NCBI GenBank assembly: GCA_951217055.1
Contig: OX578277.1
Span: forward strand, 105,098,119-105,162,118
DNA length: 64,000 nucleotides
Direction: 5' to 3'
Source of the DNA: Gerris lacustris
Taxonomy: Eukaryota > Arthropoda > Insecta > Hemiptera > Gerridae
Shown: in pieces, positions 21,866 through 32,345 of the stretch
How the letters are laid out: every line of letters starts with the position of its first letter
How positions within the stretch are numbered: the stretch's first letter is position 1
Made by a program: the position numbers and the translations under genes
The notes under the pieces: model-generated
The model's database searches: none
Seen by the model: only the letters and a program-made list of their open reading frames with translations
What the model was told of the DNA's origin: nothing

Positions 21866-22655
21866 GGTGCGGAGATTGTGGGTCTTAAGGGATGTATGTA
21901 TTAATAAAGAAAAATCTCTATTCCATGTTGTCCAATTTAGCTATATTTCGACTCCCATTTGAGTCATTTTCAAGCATCTATACATTGATTTTAATTCATG
22001 GTTATAACCAGAATAGTCATACCTCTACGAATCCATTATAAGTACTAATTTATTTCAGTGCTTCCACACTTACTGTCAAATCTGGTTAAATCTAAACCCC
22101 ACATTCACATTGTTTCCATAAGTTTTAATTAAAAGTAATCCTACCAGTTTCAAAATTCCCATTAAACTTAACATTAAACTAAAATTTAACACGATCTCCA
22201 GTAACACATCACATAACAATTTAAATAGTAAAAATTAACAATTAAAAATTATCACAGCTCTTATCACAAACATTCATTTGGTTTAATGTTAAGTTAAACC
22301 AAATAATTTTAGTTTAATGTTAAGTTTAATGGGAATTTTGAAACTGGTAGGATTACTTTTAATTAAAACTTATGGAAACAATGTGAATGTGGGGTTTAGA
22401 TTTAACCAGATTTGACAGTAAGTGTGGAAGCACTGAAATAAATTAGTACTTATAATGATTTGTAGAGGTATGACTATTCTGGTTATATCCATGAATTAAA
22501 ATCAATGTATAGATGCTTGAAAATGACTCAAATGGGAGTCGAAATATAGCTAAATTGGACAACATGGAATAGAGATTTTTCTTTATTAATACATACATCC
22601 CTTAAGACCCACAATCTCCGCACCATAGAATTTATAGGGATCACATTCATTAACA
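21866..22655. mobile_element. Foldback element with 320-bp inverted arms
   Basis: The left arm (about 21866-22185) and right arm (about 22304-22626) are inverted copies that differ at only a few positions over the parts I compared, separated by a 118-bp spacer. ATTATTTCAAAT occurs at 21854-21865 and 22656-22667, a likely 12-bp target duplication inside R4. Each arm contains motif M. No protein coded. The structure resembles Foldback-type elements. Confidence 0.82.
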
Positions 22656-22998
22656 ATTATTTCAAATATATCGATGGCAGAGTTTAGATTTGGTTTTGGG
22701 GAGATCCGTTGTACAAATATTTGTCCTTTTATAGGTTTAAGATCAGATTTCTAGATGGTCGTCATTTATGTGAAGTAAATAAATTCGGAACAATTTTTTT
22801 TTTTATTCACTAACATTATATATTATACAACAATAACAATTATATTATCAACATTATATACGATTCAACAGAAAATTTAATAACATAGTATATAAAAAGT
22901 TCTTTTTATCTTGACATTTTATCAATATAAAGGAAACACTTTAGTTATATATACATAATATTTGTCAGTTTTTCCATTTCTAAACATGATGCCCCAGA

Positions 22999-23183
22999 TA
23001 CGCCACATCAACCGCTCTTTTTTATAGATCTCGTTTTTAGATTTATGGATACTAAAAAACTTTAATGATTTCCTATTATACAAAGGATCATTAATCCGTA
23101 AATGATTACTTTAATAGCCAATGTGCAATTAACGACAAACCTTCCGAATCAGGGTAGCGCAACCGCAAGTGCCATAGGTTTAT
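22999..23183. other. Unassigned linker
   Basis: Nothing recognised beyond the R4 edge. Confidence 0.35.
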
Positions 23184-23348
23184 TTAATCTATTTTAAGAG
23201 CTAGGGCTCGGATTTTCTTACCGAAATTTTTAAATAAATTTATTAAGCCGGAGTAAGTATTTCCTGCCTCTTCATCTTCACTCTCTTCTCCGCTAAGAAT
23301 GCTTGACATTTTTTGAATGGATTCCCTTATTCGTGGACCCCTTTCCAT
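23184..23348 (-). CDS. Small unrecognised ORF, possible exon
   Basis: I do not recognise this protein. From the ATG at 23348 the minus strand encodes 54 residues beginning MERGPRIRESIQKMSSILSG, followed by an acidic stretch (EESEDEEAG) and NTYSGLINLFKNFG, ending at a stop at 23184. It is too short for a gene on its own. The frame is also open a little upstream of the ATG. The codon for the glycine after NF overlaps TTCG-GTAAGA, a good splice-donor match, so this could be an exon of a host gene or of a transposon gene whose other parts are not visible. There is no neighbour to support it. Balanced composition and the acidic/hydrophobic alternation make it somewhat more protein-like than the surrounding frames. 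Low certainty. Confidence 0.25.
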   Translation of the reverse strand: MERGPRIRESIQKMSSILSGEESEDEEAGNTYSGLINLFKNFGKKIRALALKID

Positions 23349-24650
23349 GGTCCATTTATAGACCCCTTATTCTTGTACAACACATGTTATGGCTATTATA
23401 TAGCTTTAATCTTATCTCCAGAGTTTTCAATTTTCTGGATAGTTGATTTTAAAGAGGTGGCATTTTCTGCTAGTGGTACATTTTGAGATTTCAGTTTCGT
23501 AATTGCTCTTGCCGTGTGAAGTGAATGATGTGTTGAAATGAAATTTCAAATAATTGTGTAGTAATTTGCTGCTACTGCTGAACTAAAAGGAAAAACCACC
23601 CTTCTTTCTATACTTAACTCAACTTCTGTGATTTACAAAACTCCCTCCCTATACCTTTTTGTAATTCACAGAGCTCCATTCTATCTCTACCCTCAACTAC
23701 TGTAATTTACGAAGAGAAGGACATCAACAGTTAAAACATCGATGCAACGACCTCCCAACCACACAAACAAAAAAAGATCCATGCTTTATTAAAACTTTTT
23801 ATAGAGCACACGAAGAGTCGCCGATTGCTCAATTTTAGACGAAATTTTTGGATGTTTTATGGTCCGATGCAGCGATGTTTTAGATACCGAACATCGAAAT
23901 TGATGTTCCAACCATAAATTTACAGCATCTCCCCTCCATCCTCAACTTAAGTAGTGGAACATATCGCTTCTAAATGTCTTCTTCTATGAAAACTTAAATA
24001 AAATTAATATTTATTTAAAGAAATATACAATATTGGATCTAATGTACAAAAATATGCAATTTACAATAAAATATGCAAATATACATAAAATATGCAAAAC
24101 ATAAAAATCTAAGCCCTATTAATAACTAACAACTTGATAATATGTAGAGATTATAAACATTTCTTGATTCTTCACGTGCCTTCAGAGGGATATAAATAAA
24201 TAATCATAATAATAAAAGTAAAATATGTAATAGTCGATAATTTCGTATTTGAAAAAAAAAAAAAAAAAAAAATCATACATGTATTTATGAACAGTTAAAC
24301 CTTTTATATTAATAACATCCAGTTAGCATCAAGAATAAAATTACATTTTATCACATTATCATTAAATTTACATTTATAACAGTAAAGAAATAGAATGTAA
24401 ATAATATAATATGATAAAAGGAAAGCTTTGGTAATTATATAACAATGTAAATAGATAGAAAAAAAAAAATGCATGTTTGGAATTATTAACTGAAAATATT
24501 TTTTAAAAAACCAAGATGTGATTAAATTTTACGATTTAGTTAAGCAATTAATGCAAATGGTGGATAGTTAAGATTAATTAAAATGATATCAAGTATATTC
24601 TGGTGAAATATAATGAATATTTTTAAGAAAATTGACAATTTTATGTTATA
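23349..24650. other. Unassigned AT-rich sequence
   Basis: A tract of CTCCCTCC/CTACTGTAATTTAC-like duplicated words lies at about 23620-23720, a repeat of ATATGCAAA words at 24050-24110 and an A19-type run at 24252-24272. No gene recognised. Confidence 0.4.
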
Positions 24651-25350
24651 CTAGCCATCACCCAACGCTCTACGCGAGGCTCATGCTTGGTATTAGTGGC
24701 TTTGTTTCTTATTATCACATAGGTCTAGCAATTAAATGAAATCTAAAAAAATGTTTTGTTTCCAAATAGAATCAGAACTATATTTATACATAATTTATTC
24801 CATTATTAAGAAAATAATACTCTCCAAATCGTAGTTTGGAGTCCATTTATATATTTAAAAAAAAATAGCCACTCAAAACTAATTAATGTAGTAATAAATA
24901 AAAATGCTAAACAAAAGAAGATAAATTAAATAAACAAAACAAAATAAATGCAGTCACCCAGTCAAAACCAATCAGAATGAAAAGTCATAAACAATCATCA
25001 ACCATGGGTGCATTATTTTATGTACCTGTCTCTTCTCTCAATACGGCAGCTGCACCATAAATAAAATATTCAATAACTCTGGTTCTAGAACAAATTAATA
25101 TAATAATAAATACTCGATTTAAAGAGCATTAGTGTGAGGTTTAAGCGCCCGAACCCGAAATAAAATCGGCCAACAATGCGGACGCCATAAGAGCTGAATG
25201 TCAGCTCTACTTAAGGTAGAAACGATGGAGGTACGACAAAAAGTCATAAGTTTTAGATCTTTTAAAATCAGGCACTTTTATAGAAAAGGGCACCCCTTTT
25301 TGTTTTAAATCTAATATACTTTCTTACAACTTAATACACAATTTTTTAAT

Positions 25351-26015
25351 ACTAGGCATCGCGTGGCTCTATCATTGAAGCGAGCGTATAGTAATAAATA
25401 TGTATTGAATATTGAAAAAAGATTATTGTGAATCATGATGAGTTGATAGATAATGGGTCTGGTAGTAGTGCAGCGGCTAGTAGTAAGGGAACCACCCCGC
25501 ATTCTTACTATTCTTCTAACCACACATCTCTATTTCAATATTTATAATTTGTATCTCTTTGCTACAAACAAACTACTGCATGTATCAAATTGAAATTTTA
25601 CCTGTTTCAATTGTGCATTAGATGGTGTATATGAAGTTTTATTAAAATCGTTTCGTTAGAACGTAAGATATCGGTAAAAAGGTTTATTTCTCTATTATAA
25701 ACGTTTAGGTCCGCTTTAATAGTTTTAGCGATCTTTATTAAGTCATAGCGGTGACGCTGTTGCTTTTAGTAAAAAATGTTATTTGAAAAAAATGTTCGTC
25801 TCATCGAGTAGATGATGATAGAATCTTTTCCCGTCCTGAAATTCCAATTTAATTTTTGTACCTCTCGTTTACGCGAGCGTTGCGCGCGAACTCATGGACG
25901 GATCACGCTGTCCAACGAACTTAGCCTGAGTATTAGTAAGAGGAACATGTATACCAAATTTCAACTAAATCAGTCAACTTTTACTCAAGTTATCGTCACA
26001 CGCGTAAACGTTACT

Positions 26016-26075
<60 letters not shown>

Positions 26076-26110
26076 CGGATCATATTTCGTTGAATGTAGG
26101 AAGCTCGCTA
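25351..26110 (+). repeat. R1 copy B with alternative terminal caps
   Basis: The body matches R1 copies A and D, but the edges differ. The left is CTAGGCATCGCGTGGCTC then ATTGAAGCGAGCGTA; the right is CTACGCTCGCTTCAAT, its inverse. It ends with a (GACA)n tract at about 26017-26074 just inside the right cap. No credible gene; the frame at 25812-26093 follows the repeat. Confidence 0.72.
26017..26074. repeat. (GACA)n microsatellite
   Basis: About 14 perfect tetranucleotide units. Short GACA tracts occupy the same place in several other dispersed repeats here. Confidence 0.95.
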
Positions 26111-26588
26111 CGCTCGCTTCAATAAATGTGTGATATTCCTTTGTCCCAATGCCTATTGGACTGAATATCCCTTTGTCTTAATAGGTAGTTAGACTAAGGG
26201 ATATAAACTCTTCTGTATAAAAAACAAAAAGGGGGGCCCTTTTCTATAAGAGTACCTAAAGTCAGTTACATCTGGTGCAAACTGCGGCTATCCAATAGAC
26301 TTACTACTTGGTTGATAACTTTGATTCTACTCGATATTTTTCGATGATACCAAGCCTATAACATGCGCAACATATTTGAGCTCACCTCTGAAAAAAAAAT
26401 GAATCGATTTCGTTTAGTGCCTATAAAGTATGAACTGGTGGCGACAGACACACATACATACATTTATGCATACAAGAAAAAGTTAAAAGGTGGATTCTTT
26501 TTTCGGAATGTATGAAATAAAAAAATTACCAAACAATTTTGCAATTCTGACCAATGTAAAGACAAAAATTTAATTTTATGTAAATAGA

Positions 26589-26984
26589 TAATTATGTAAA
26601 ATGTAAGGACAGCCATGAAATTAAATTTCTAACTAATTTCATTTGCCTTTATAACACCTAATAAAGAGTACATTGCCACAGAAAAAGGGATCTTAGATAC
26701 TGGGAACCGAGATCGGTGAACCAATTTCCCATATGTATAATATCCCGCTTGTGGGATAATATATATTTGAAGGGAGACGCTAGCCAGAGCGCGTTATTCC
26801 TAACCCGCTTTGCAAGTTTTAGGATCACTTCTTTATGCCTCAAGTGTCAAGTTCCTCCGATTTCTTCGTTCATTTTGAATCAGCCCGCAAAACCATATCT
26901 TTAAAACCGATTTGTCATTAATAAGAACTACACCACATTCAACTTTAAGAGAAGTCATAGCTCAGATCCCAGTGAACATTCTAA
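26589..26984. other. Unassigned sequence
   Basis: Overlapping short frames on both strands, no domain recognised. TATCCCGCTTGTGGGATA at 26742-26759 is a small hairpin. Confidence 0.4.
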
Positions 26985-27062
26985 AAAAGAGAAAAATAAC
27001 TTTTTATATACTACGTTTTTAAATTTTCTATTGACTGAATAAAAAATCATAAATTTGAAACC

Positions 27063-27285
27063 CAGGGCTTGTAGCAGATTTTCCTCAAAATAAGTGACTT
27101 TAGTGACTATTTTTTTCAAAATAAGTGACTGTTTTCCCCAAATAAGTGACTTTAAGTGACTTAATTTTAAGTAAAAAAGTATTATTTTAGTTACTTTTTG
27201 TTGTTTAGCACAGATAAACAAATGCAGTTATACAAATTTTAGAACGGTTTTTTGTTTATTTGATTTTGTGTACCGTAACTGTACG

Positions 27286-27333
<48 letters not shown>

Positions 27334-28185
27334 GGGTACGGGGTACTCGGAACTTTTCCTCACTTCAGAGGCCACGTCCAATCATTCTTCAAAAAAAAAA
27401 AACTTTTTGGTGGGCTTGTTTGTCATACAGAGAGGTACATTCGTGCCATATTTCAACTCGATCAGGACCATTTTCGATTTATTACGATTTTTTTAAAATT
27501 TTGCTGACTCAGCAAACTGCGTTCAAGATGGCGGAAAAAGTTGATTTTCCGGGCAGCACCACTACAGATAAAGACTGATTTTCTGCCAAGTTTCAACTCT
27601 CTAGGTTAAATACCTTGGGGGCTACGATGATAACATACACACGCACATACATACATACATACATACACACACACATACTTACATACATACATACAGACGT
27701 CATAACCACTCAGGAGGTCTTAAAAACACCCAAAACGGATAATTCCGTTGAAACCTCGAAAAAAAAGTTTTTAGTGATCAATACTTTTCCTACTATAGGT
27801 TGTGAGGAAAAGTAATAACAATCAGGAGAGAGTTCGGAATAAGATATTCTTTTCGTCTTTATATTCTTTTTATTTTTTTCATCCATCTTCATAATATTGA
27901 TGATAAAACACCACACGCCAGCTGAATCTAGTGCAACTGTCACAAACTTTATCATTCATCACAGTTCAAAGTAGGCCTAATATAAAATTTATAGTTAAAA
28001 AAAGTCTTAAGCTTACAAAATCCCTTTTGAAAAACAGTTAAAATATATGTTTTGTATTTAAAAAATAAGAAAAAATATTGTTGTAAGCCCAAATAAGTGA
28101 CTTTCAGTGACTTTTTTTTAAATAAGTGACAAAAAAGTGACTCTCGTCAAAATAAGTGACTTTAAGTGACTCACTACAAGCCCTG
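27063..28185. mobile_element. hAT-type MITE with AAGTGAC subterminal repeats
   Basis: Ends CAGGGCTTGTAG and CTACAAGCCCTG are perfect inverted repeats. GAAACC is duplicated on both sides, with the second copy continuing GAAACCCG as in intact R4. Inside each end are several AAATAAGTGACTTTAAGTGA-type repeats, typical of hAT transposase binding regions. No transposase. Another TIR unit is nested at 27352. Confidence 0.85.
27352..27813. mobile_element. Small TIR unit nested in the hAT MITE
   Basis: ACTTTTCCTCAC at 27352 and GTGAGGAAAAGT ending 27813 are perfect 12-bp inverted repeats. The interior includes a (CATA)n tract (27643-27692). An A46-type homopolymer (27286-27331) precedes it. The frames with poly-lysine are translations of the A run. 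Confidence 0.55.
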
Positions 28186-28484
28186 GAAACCCGACAAAAT
28201 GAATATCGTAAATGTAGGTCATGTCAAAACAAATAAAAAAAACTTGCGGATTTTTTCCGAACTAACTTTTCATACAGCAAAATTTGCTGAAAACGAATTA
28301 AATTTGCATAAAGATGGCTAAAAGTATTAAAATAATGCATTTTTATCGTGTTCTGGGCTATTCTTAAAGTTTCAAATGTCTAGCTACTCGGCATATTAGT
28401 TAAAAATCGATTGCAAGATTTGTACTGGACAAACAAACAAGCAAACAAACAAGAAAGCAAGCTAATAAAAACGTAGTAAAATTT

Positions 28485-29040
28485 AATGATTTAATGCTTT
28501 TACAACCGATTATGGTCAAATTTATTTCATTTTCGCCCAGTTTGTTAAATCTGTCAACATTTTTTTGATTTTTACAAGAATTAAAGTACCAATTTAGCAA
28601 AATTTAAAAAGCACTGACAGTTTAAGTTAATCTGGAGCCATCTGCGGGCTACTTTCGACGGACCTTAAAAATTTCATAATAATCAGATGAGTAATTTTGA
28701 AGATATAGGTGTAAATAAGTGTATGATTGTGCGCATTTGAAAGAGAAACAAATGGGCGCATAAGGTTTCAACTTATATGGGATCAACAATAGGCTAATTA
28801 TGATCTACATGACAAATTTAAAAAAAAAAAAAAAGGACCAGTAGTTTTTAAGATATGTCGGTTCGCAAAAATCGAGTGACAGACAGACAGACAGACACAG
28901 AACCAAAAATGTTTCCTGATGTCTGAAACGGATTCCTTTCTTGAAATTTTTGAAATCGGAGACATAGAATATTTTCGTTCTTCAGTATGATCACATAGCT
29001 TCCATTATCTTCGGTAAGCTCGGAACCAAAAATTGGTCAG
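28485..29040 (+). repeat. Repeat R3, full copy 1
   Basis: Collinear with 54850-55440. Markers in order: GATTTAATGCTTTTACAA, GCGGGCTACTTTCGACGGAC, AAACAAATGGGCGCATAAGG, a (GACA)n tract, ACCAAAAATGTTTCCTGATG, and CTTCGGTAAGCTCGG at the end. Non-coding. Confidence 0.78.
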
Positions 29041-29689
29041 ACGATAAAAGCATTTTATAAAAAAATGTTTGCGACGTGTTCTAACACTATACTCTTCACC
29101 GAGTAACACGATAAAATGTAGCTAGATCTCTCAACAAAAGCACATTCTAGTCACAATAGATCCGACTTGAATCACTACTCCTACCTTCTTTTGATAACAT
29201 TTCTAAAGAAAAAATTGTTTCCGCCCACCAATTTAAAACTAAATAAATTGGTTAAGTAAGTACATTCAGCACACACAAAGGAGCCGTAGGCAATTTAACG
29301 AATAGGGTGAGTTCATTAACAAGCCTAATTGGCTCAGCTGTATCAAGATGGCGGCCATATAAATGAAAGAAAGAAAGAAAGAAAGAAAGAAAGAAGAAAG
29401 AAAAGACATTTATTGATAATAAATATTTACAAGGTTATTGCTATTTTTTTCATACAATTGTCAGTACCCCACTGCTGTACAGCTTCGGGGGGTGAAATCG
29501 TTTACCTTTAACTTCATTTACACTGCTTTACTTACAAATATCAGATACGATACATCCTTTAGTTATTCTATTCTATATATTCTATTATTTATTTTATTCA
29601 TCAACACGTTGTTAATTTGACAACAGACACGGAACCAAAGATGTTCTCTGATGCCGGAAACCCAAGCTGTTTATGACGTTCTAACCAAA
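29041..29689. other. Unassigned, with (GAAA)n tract
   Basis: A (GAAA)n/(GAAAG)n run lies at 29357-29405. No gene recognised. CAACAGACACGGAACCAAAG at 29620 is a scrap of R3. Confidence 0.45.
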
Positions 29690-29845
29690 TTCTTCCAACT
29701 TTTTTTTTTTTTTTTTTTTTTCACTAACATTATATTATAACAATGACCATTATATTATTAACATTACATATGATTCAACAGAAAATTTAAAAACGTAGTA
29801 TAAACTTTTTATATAAAAAGTTCTTTATATCTTATAATTTATTTT
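29690..29845 (-). repeat. R4 fragment (copy 5)
   Basis: Only the terminal part remains: CACTAACATTATATTATAAC, ATTCAACAGAAAATTTAAAA and ACGTAGTATAAAC, after a T23 run. Confidence 0.7.
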
Positions 29846-29947
29846 ATCTACGATTGATACGAAACATAAACATTGTATCTCTGATTAGATGCGTAGAAAG
29901 TGATTCTTTACGTACTTGTATTCATTGCGCATGCGCGACTCATAGTT

Positions 29948-30003
29948 CTGAAGAATTCCTCTTCTTTACCATCCTAGGGCGGTAAAGAAGAGGAATTCTT
30001 CAG
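29948..30003. other. Perfect 23-bp stem hairpin
   Basis: CTGAAGAATTCCTCTTCTTT plus ACC (29948-29970) pairs without mismatch with 29981-30003 across a 10-base loop ATCCTAGGGC. Flanked by GCGCATGCGCGACT on the left and GCTTTACGCACG on the right. It lies 88 bases before the ATG of the frame at 30092. Confidence 0.85.
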
Positions 30004-30091
30004 CTTTACGCACGATTAACGAGTTTGTTTACATTTAACAAAACTAATTTGCTGTTCTTTTATTAAAGCAACTGTTTATATCGAGTTTTTA

Positions 30092-30279
30092 GTGAAAAAA
30101 ATGAGTGAATCAAGTGACTTTGACGAAAATGTGGAGAATAATACTCCTCCAGAAATAATTAATTCTGGCAAAAAATACAACTCAAGAATTAATGCCATCT
30201 TTATCAAGAGAGAGATACGAACATACATACAGCAAGTTTATTTTATTCTGTATTATTTAATTCTAACAATCGTAGATAA
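30092..30279 (+). CDS. Unrecognised N-terminal coding piece, cut by a MITE
   Basis: I do not recognise this product. Starting MKKMSESSDFDENVENNTPP, with a second methionine at residue 4 in a good A-rich context, the frame continues EIINSGKKYNSRINAIFIKR and then becomes hydrophobic. The first 45 residues look protein-like: acidic serine-rich leader, then a basic stretch. That would suit the N-terminus of a transposon protein or a first exon. From 30280 a 130-bp MITE has been inserted, and the remaining frame to 30403 is MITE sequence. Nothing downstream continues the protein before the LINE remnant at 30518. The perfect hairpin just upstream could be part of the same unit. Low certainty that it is, or was, a gene. 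Confidence 0.28.
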
Positions 30280-30409
30280 AGTACGGAACGCAAATCGTGC
30301 GAAAACGGCATTTTGCATTGCTCGTGTGTACTACCCTCGCTGTCGCTCGGGTGCAAACTCCACTCTCGCATGCAAAATGCTACTTTCCGCACTCGACGCG
30401 TAATGTACT
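30280..30409. mobile_element. 130-bp MITE with ATAA duplication
   Basis: The ends AGTAC and GTACT are followed inward by paired blocks (TCGTGCG with CGCACTCGA; GCATTTTGCAT with ATGCAAAATGC). ATAA flanks both sides (30276-30279, 30410-30413). The CCCTCGCTGTCGCTCGGG core is self-complementary. Confidence 0.65.
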
Positions 30410-30517
30410 ATAACATTAATTTATTTGTATATTAATGTAAACATGCATACACATATCTATAATTTTTGTTTTGTTTAACTATTAGAAGTGGAGGTAATAA
30501 GGTTGTTTTGTCTGGTT

Positions 30518-31140
30518 TTACTTGAATTCAGTTTCTATTAGTGTCCTGTAATGCCAGGCTTCTTTACAAAAAGATACCAAACGAGTCCAATTTTCCCGCT
30601 TTCTCATTAGCTCTATGAATTTGCCAAAGTTAAACTCATTTTCTCCTAGTTTTCTTTTTCTTATGTACCCCAGCACAGGACATTGTGCTATAAAGTGGTA
30701 CACATCATCCTTTGCGGCTTGGTTGCATATTGGGCATAAAGCGATTTTCCATGCTTTGTTATTAACCCCTAACACTTCACTTCTGATCTTGAATATCCAC
30801 CGCATTTCAATCAGCGAAAATTGATCTCCAAAATATCCTGCTCCCTTTTGTCTCCTTAGTTCTGGCACTAACTCCTTATAATGTTCGCAATACGTTGAAC
30901 TCCCTGCTGCCTCCAGCTGCCAAAGCTCTCGTTCCTCTGTAATAAACTTGATAAGAGCACCCCATTCTTTTTCCCACTTCGACACATTTTCCTATCCCAG
31001 ACTAAAATTTGCTTTATGCTCAATAAAAAGCTTCCTCCATTCCTGGTACCAGCCTGAATTGCCTCTTATCGCTTCCATCGCTAAAAAACGAGGTAATCGA
31101 CCTTCTTCCATTTTCACGGTTTTAAGTATATATTTTTAGT
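30518..31140 (-). pseudogene. LINE reverse transcriptase, C-terminal fragment with one stop
   Basis: C-terminal tail of a non-LTR retrotransposon ORF2. The open part (30985 to 30518, 155 codons) contains LSPE-independent features of the family: QFSLIEMRWIFKIRSEVLGV, then a cysteine-histidine knuckle LCPICNQAAKDDVYHFIAQC (two CxxC cysteines, then HxxxxC) followed by PVLGYIRKRKLGE, and a closing tryptophan-rich segment ending YRTLIETEFK. The same frame continues upstream across a TAG (near 30990) to MEEGRLPRFLAMEAIRGNSG and fades at about 31140. The catalytic reverse transcriptase domain is absent, consistent with strong 5' truncation. No poly-A or target duplication was identified. The clade is uncertain. 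Confidence 0.72.
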
Positions 31141-31744
31141 GCATTCTAAGGTTTGTGACGTATATCGGATCTATGCTTGTTTCAAGTTCTAAAAAGAACG
31201 TCCATATAAATGTTTATTATGGCAATAACTTTTGAACCATTCAGTTTAATGACGCAAGACAAACACCTTCATATATATTTTTACTATTTAAACGCAATGA
31301 AACTACTCCAAAGAGTCTAGTCCGATCCATTCCTAGATAATACATTTTTAAGATTTCGGTGGGAGAAACTTGTTCTTGGAAGGCAGTTCCTTATGGCGTG
31401 TTACAGCGTCTAGCCCGCAAGTAAACACCGTAGATTGAACTGTTAATAAAGTTTAATGTTAAATCACAAGAAAACGTTTAACAGCCGAAATTATCCCTTA
31501 GAACAGTAAAAGAAACGAGTCGGATTTGTTTTGTTTATAACCTGACAACTGACCACCTGACTGAAGGGCGTGGGGGAAACCAGCCAATAATTCTCCACGG
31601 TTTCATGAATATAATTCATTGTTAACTTTATAGCCGGATACGCGCCGAAATCCGCTACCTGTGAACCCATCTATACAGACAATGTACTGACCGTTCTTTC
31701 CTGACCTTGCTTCTTGACCATAAGCAAACACTAAGCTACTAACA
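31141..31744. other. Unassigned, with R1 end fragment
   Basis: AGTTCCTTATGGCGTGTTAC (from about 31384) then AGCGTCTAGCCCGC is the terminal part of R1 in reverse. The rest is unrecognised. Confidence 0.5.
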
Positions 31745-32345
31745 CTTTTTTAAGGTTTTGTAGATACTTCTCAAAACCCTTATGCCGAGGGTGATGTGTC
31801 CGTTTGTCCGTCGCTACTTGGTTCATAGGGCCCAAACCGTTTAAGCGAAAATGCTGAAATTTGAAACACTGGTGCAACTTTTTGACCCAACCACAGGAAA
31901 AATATACAGAAGTTCAAAATTAGATATGCGCATGCGCAATTCACAAAAATGGGGTAAACTCAAAAAGTTATAATTTTTTAAATTTTTGAGTGGGGTATCA
32001 AATGAAAGCTGAAGAATAGTAGGTTACAATTATATATATATGCTTTTTTAAATGTTGTATTCATTATTGGTTAAATAAATTAAAATAAACCCTCCCCCTC
32101 AACCACTATATAACGGCTGGTCCTAAAATTTCGAAATAATTCATGCTAATACCTTATATAGGGGCGATGAAAATTTCCTGTAAAATTTAATTTATCTTGT
32201 CATTATAACTGATAAAAAAACATTGTGACACCCCGGGGGATCGAACCCGGGACCCTTGAGATCGAAGAAAAAATTACATAACGGGTATGCTTTATCATCT
32301 ACAAATCCCTTGGACGCAAGTACTTCCCTGTGATTTAATTTATTG
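31745..32345 (-). repeat. Repeat R8, copy 1, with tRNA-like B box
   Basis: Same family as 41570-42436, opposite orientation. The minus strand holds GGTTCGATCCC (32237-32247), an RNA polymerase III B box in a CCCGG/CCGGGG arm. A block CTCAAAACCCTTATGCCGAG plus GGTGATGTG, and GCGCATGCGCAATT, are shared. It combines a SINE-like head with a TIR-like AAGGTTTTGTAGA end. Confidence 0.68.

Larger units (their letters stand above)
20826..22998 (-). repeat. R4 copy 3, split by R5 and a foldback element
   Basis: R4 in reverse orientation, recovered in three pieces: 20826-20873, about 21550-21865, and about 22656-22998. Removing the R5 and foldback insertions restores an R4 copy collinear with the one at 62256-62822. 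Confidence 0.8.
25270..26257. mobile_element. TIR element with 8-bp-type target duplication, nested in H2
   Basis: The left end AGGCACTTTTATAGAAAAGG and right end, read inward, AGGTACTCTTATAGAAAAGG are about 37-bp TIRs. Flanks TAAAATCA and TAAAGTCA differ at one base and look like an 8-bp duplication in the Helitron. Eight bases fits hAT or P-like insertion. R1 copy B lies inside. Its right subterminal part (TGATATTCCTTTGTCC and on) recurs at 43485-43560. Confidence 0.65.
24651..26588 (-). mobile_element. Helitron H2, both ends present, with nested insertion
   Basis: Minus-strand relative of H1. The 5' end TCTATTTACATAAAATTAAA follows an A at 26589. The 3' end carries GCATGAGCCTCGCG, a partly decayed hairpin and CTAG (24651-24654) before T. 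The interior matches H1 and H3 (for example CTCCAAATCGTAGTTTGGAG at 24822). Interrupted at 25270-26257. Non-autonomous. Confidence 0.8.
26985..28484 (+). repeat. R4 copy 4, split by a hAT-type MITE
   Basis: Left part 26985-27062 and right part 28186-28484. The join GAAACC|CG reconstitutes the GAAACCCG found in uninterrupted R4 copies. Right end AAAAACGTAGTA at 28469-28480. Confidence 0.8.

Noticed and set aside
27260..27507. Frames with a poly-lysine stretch
   Set aside because: Reading through a long A homopolymer; both frames are open by chance.
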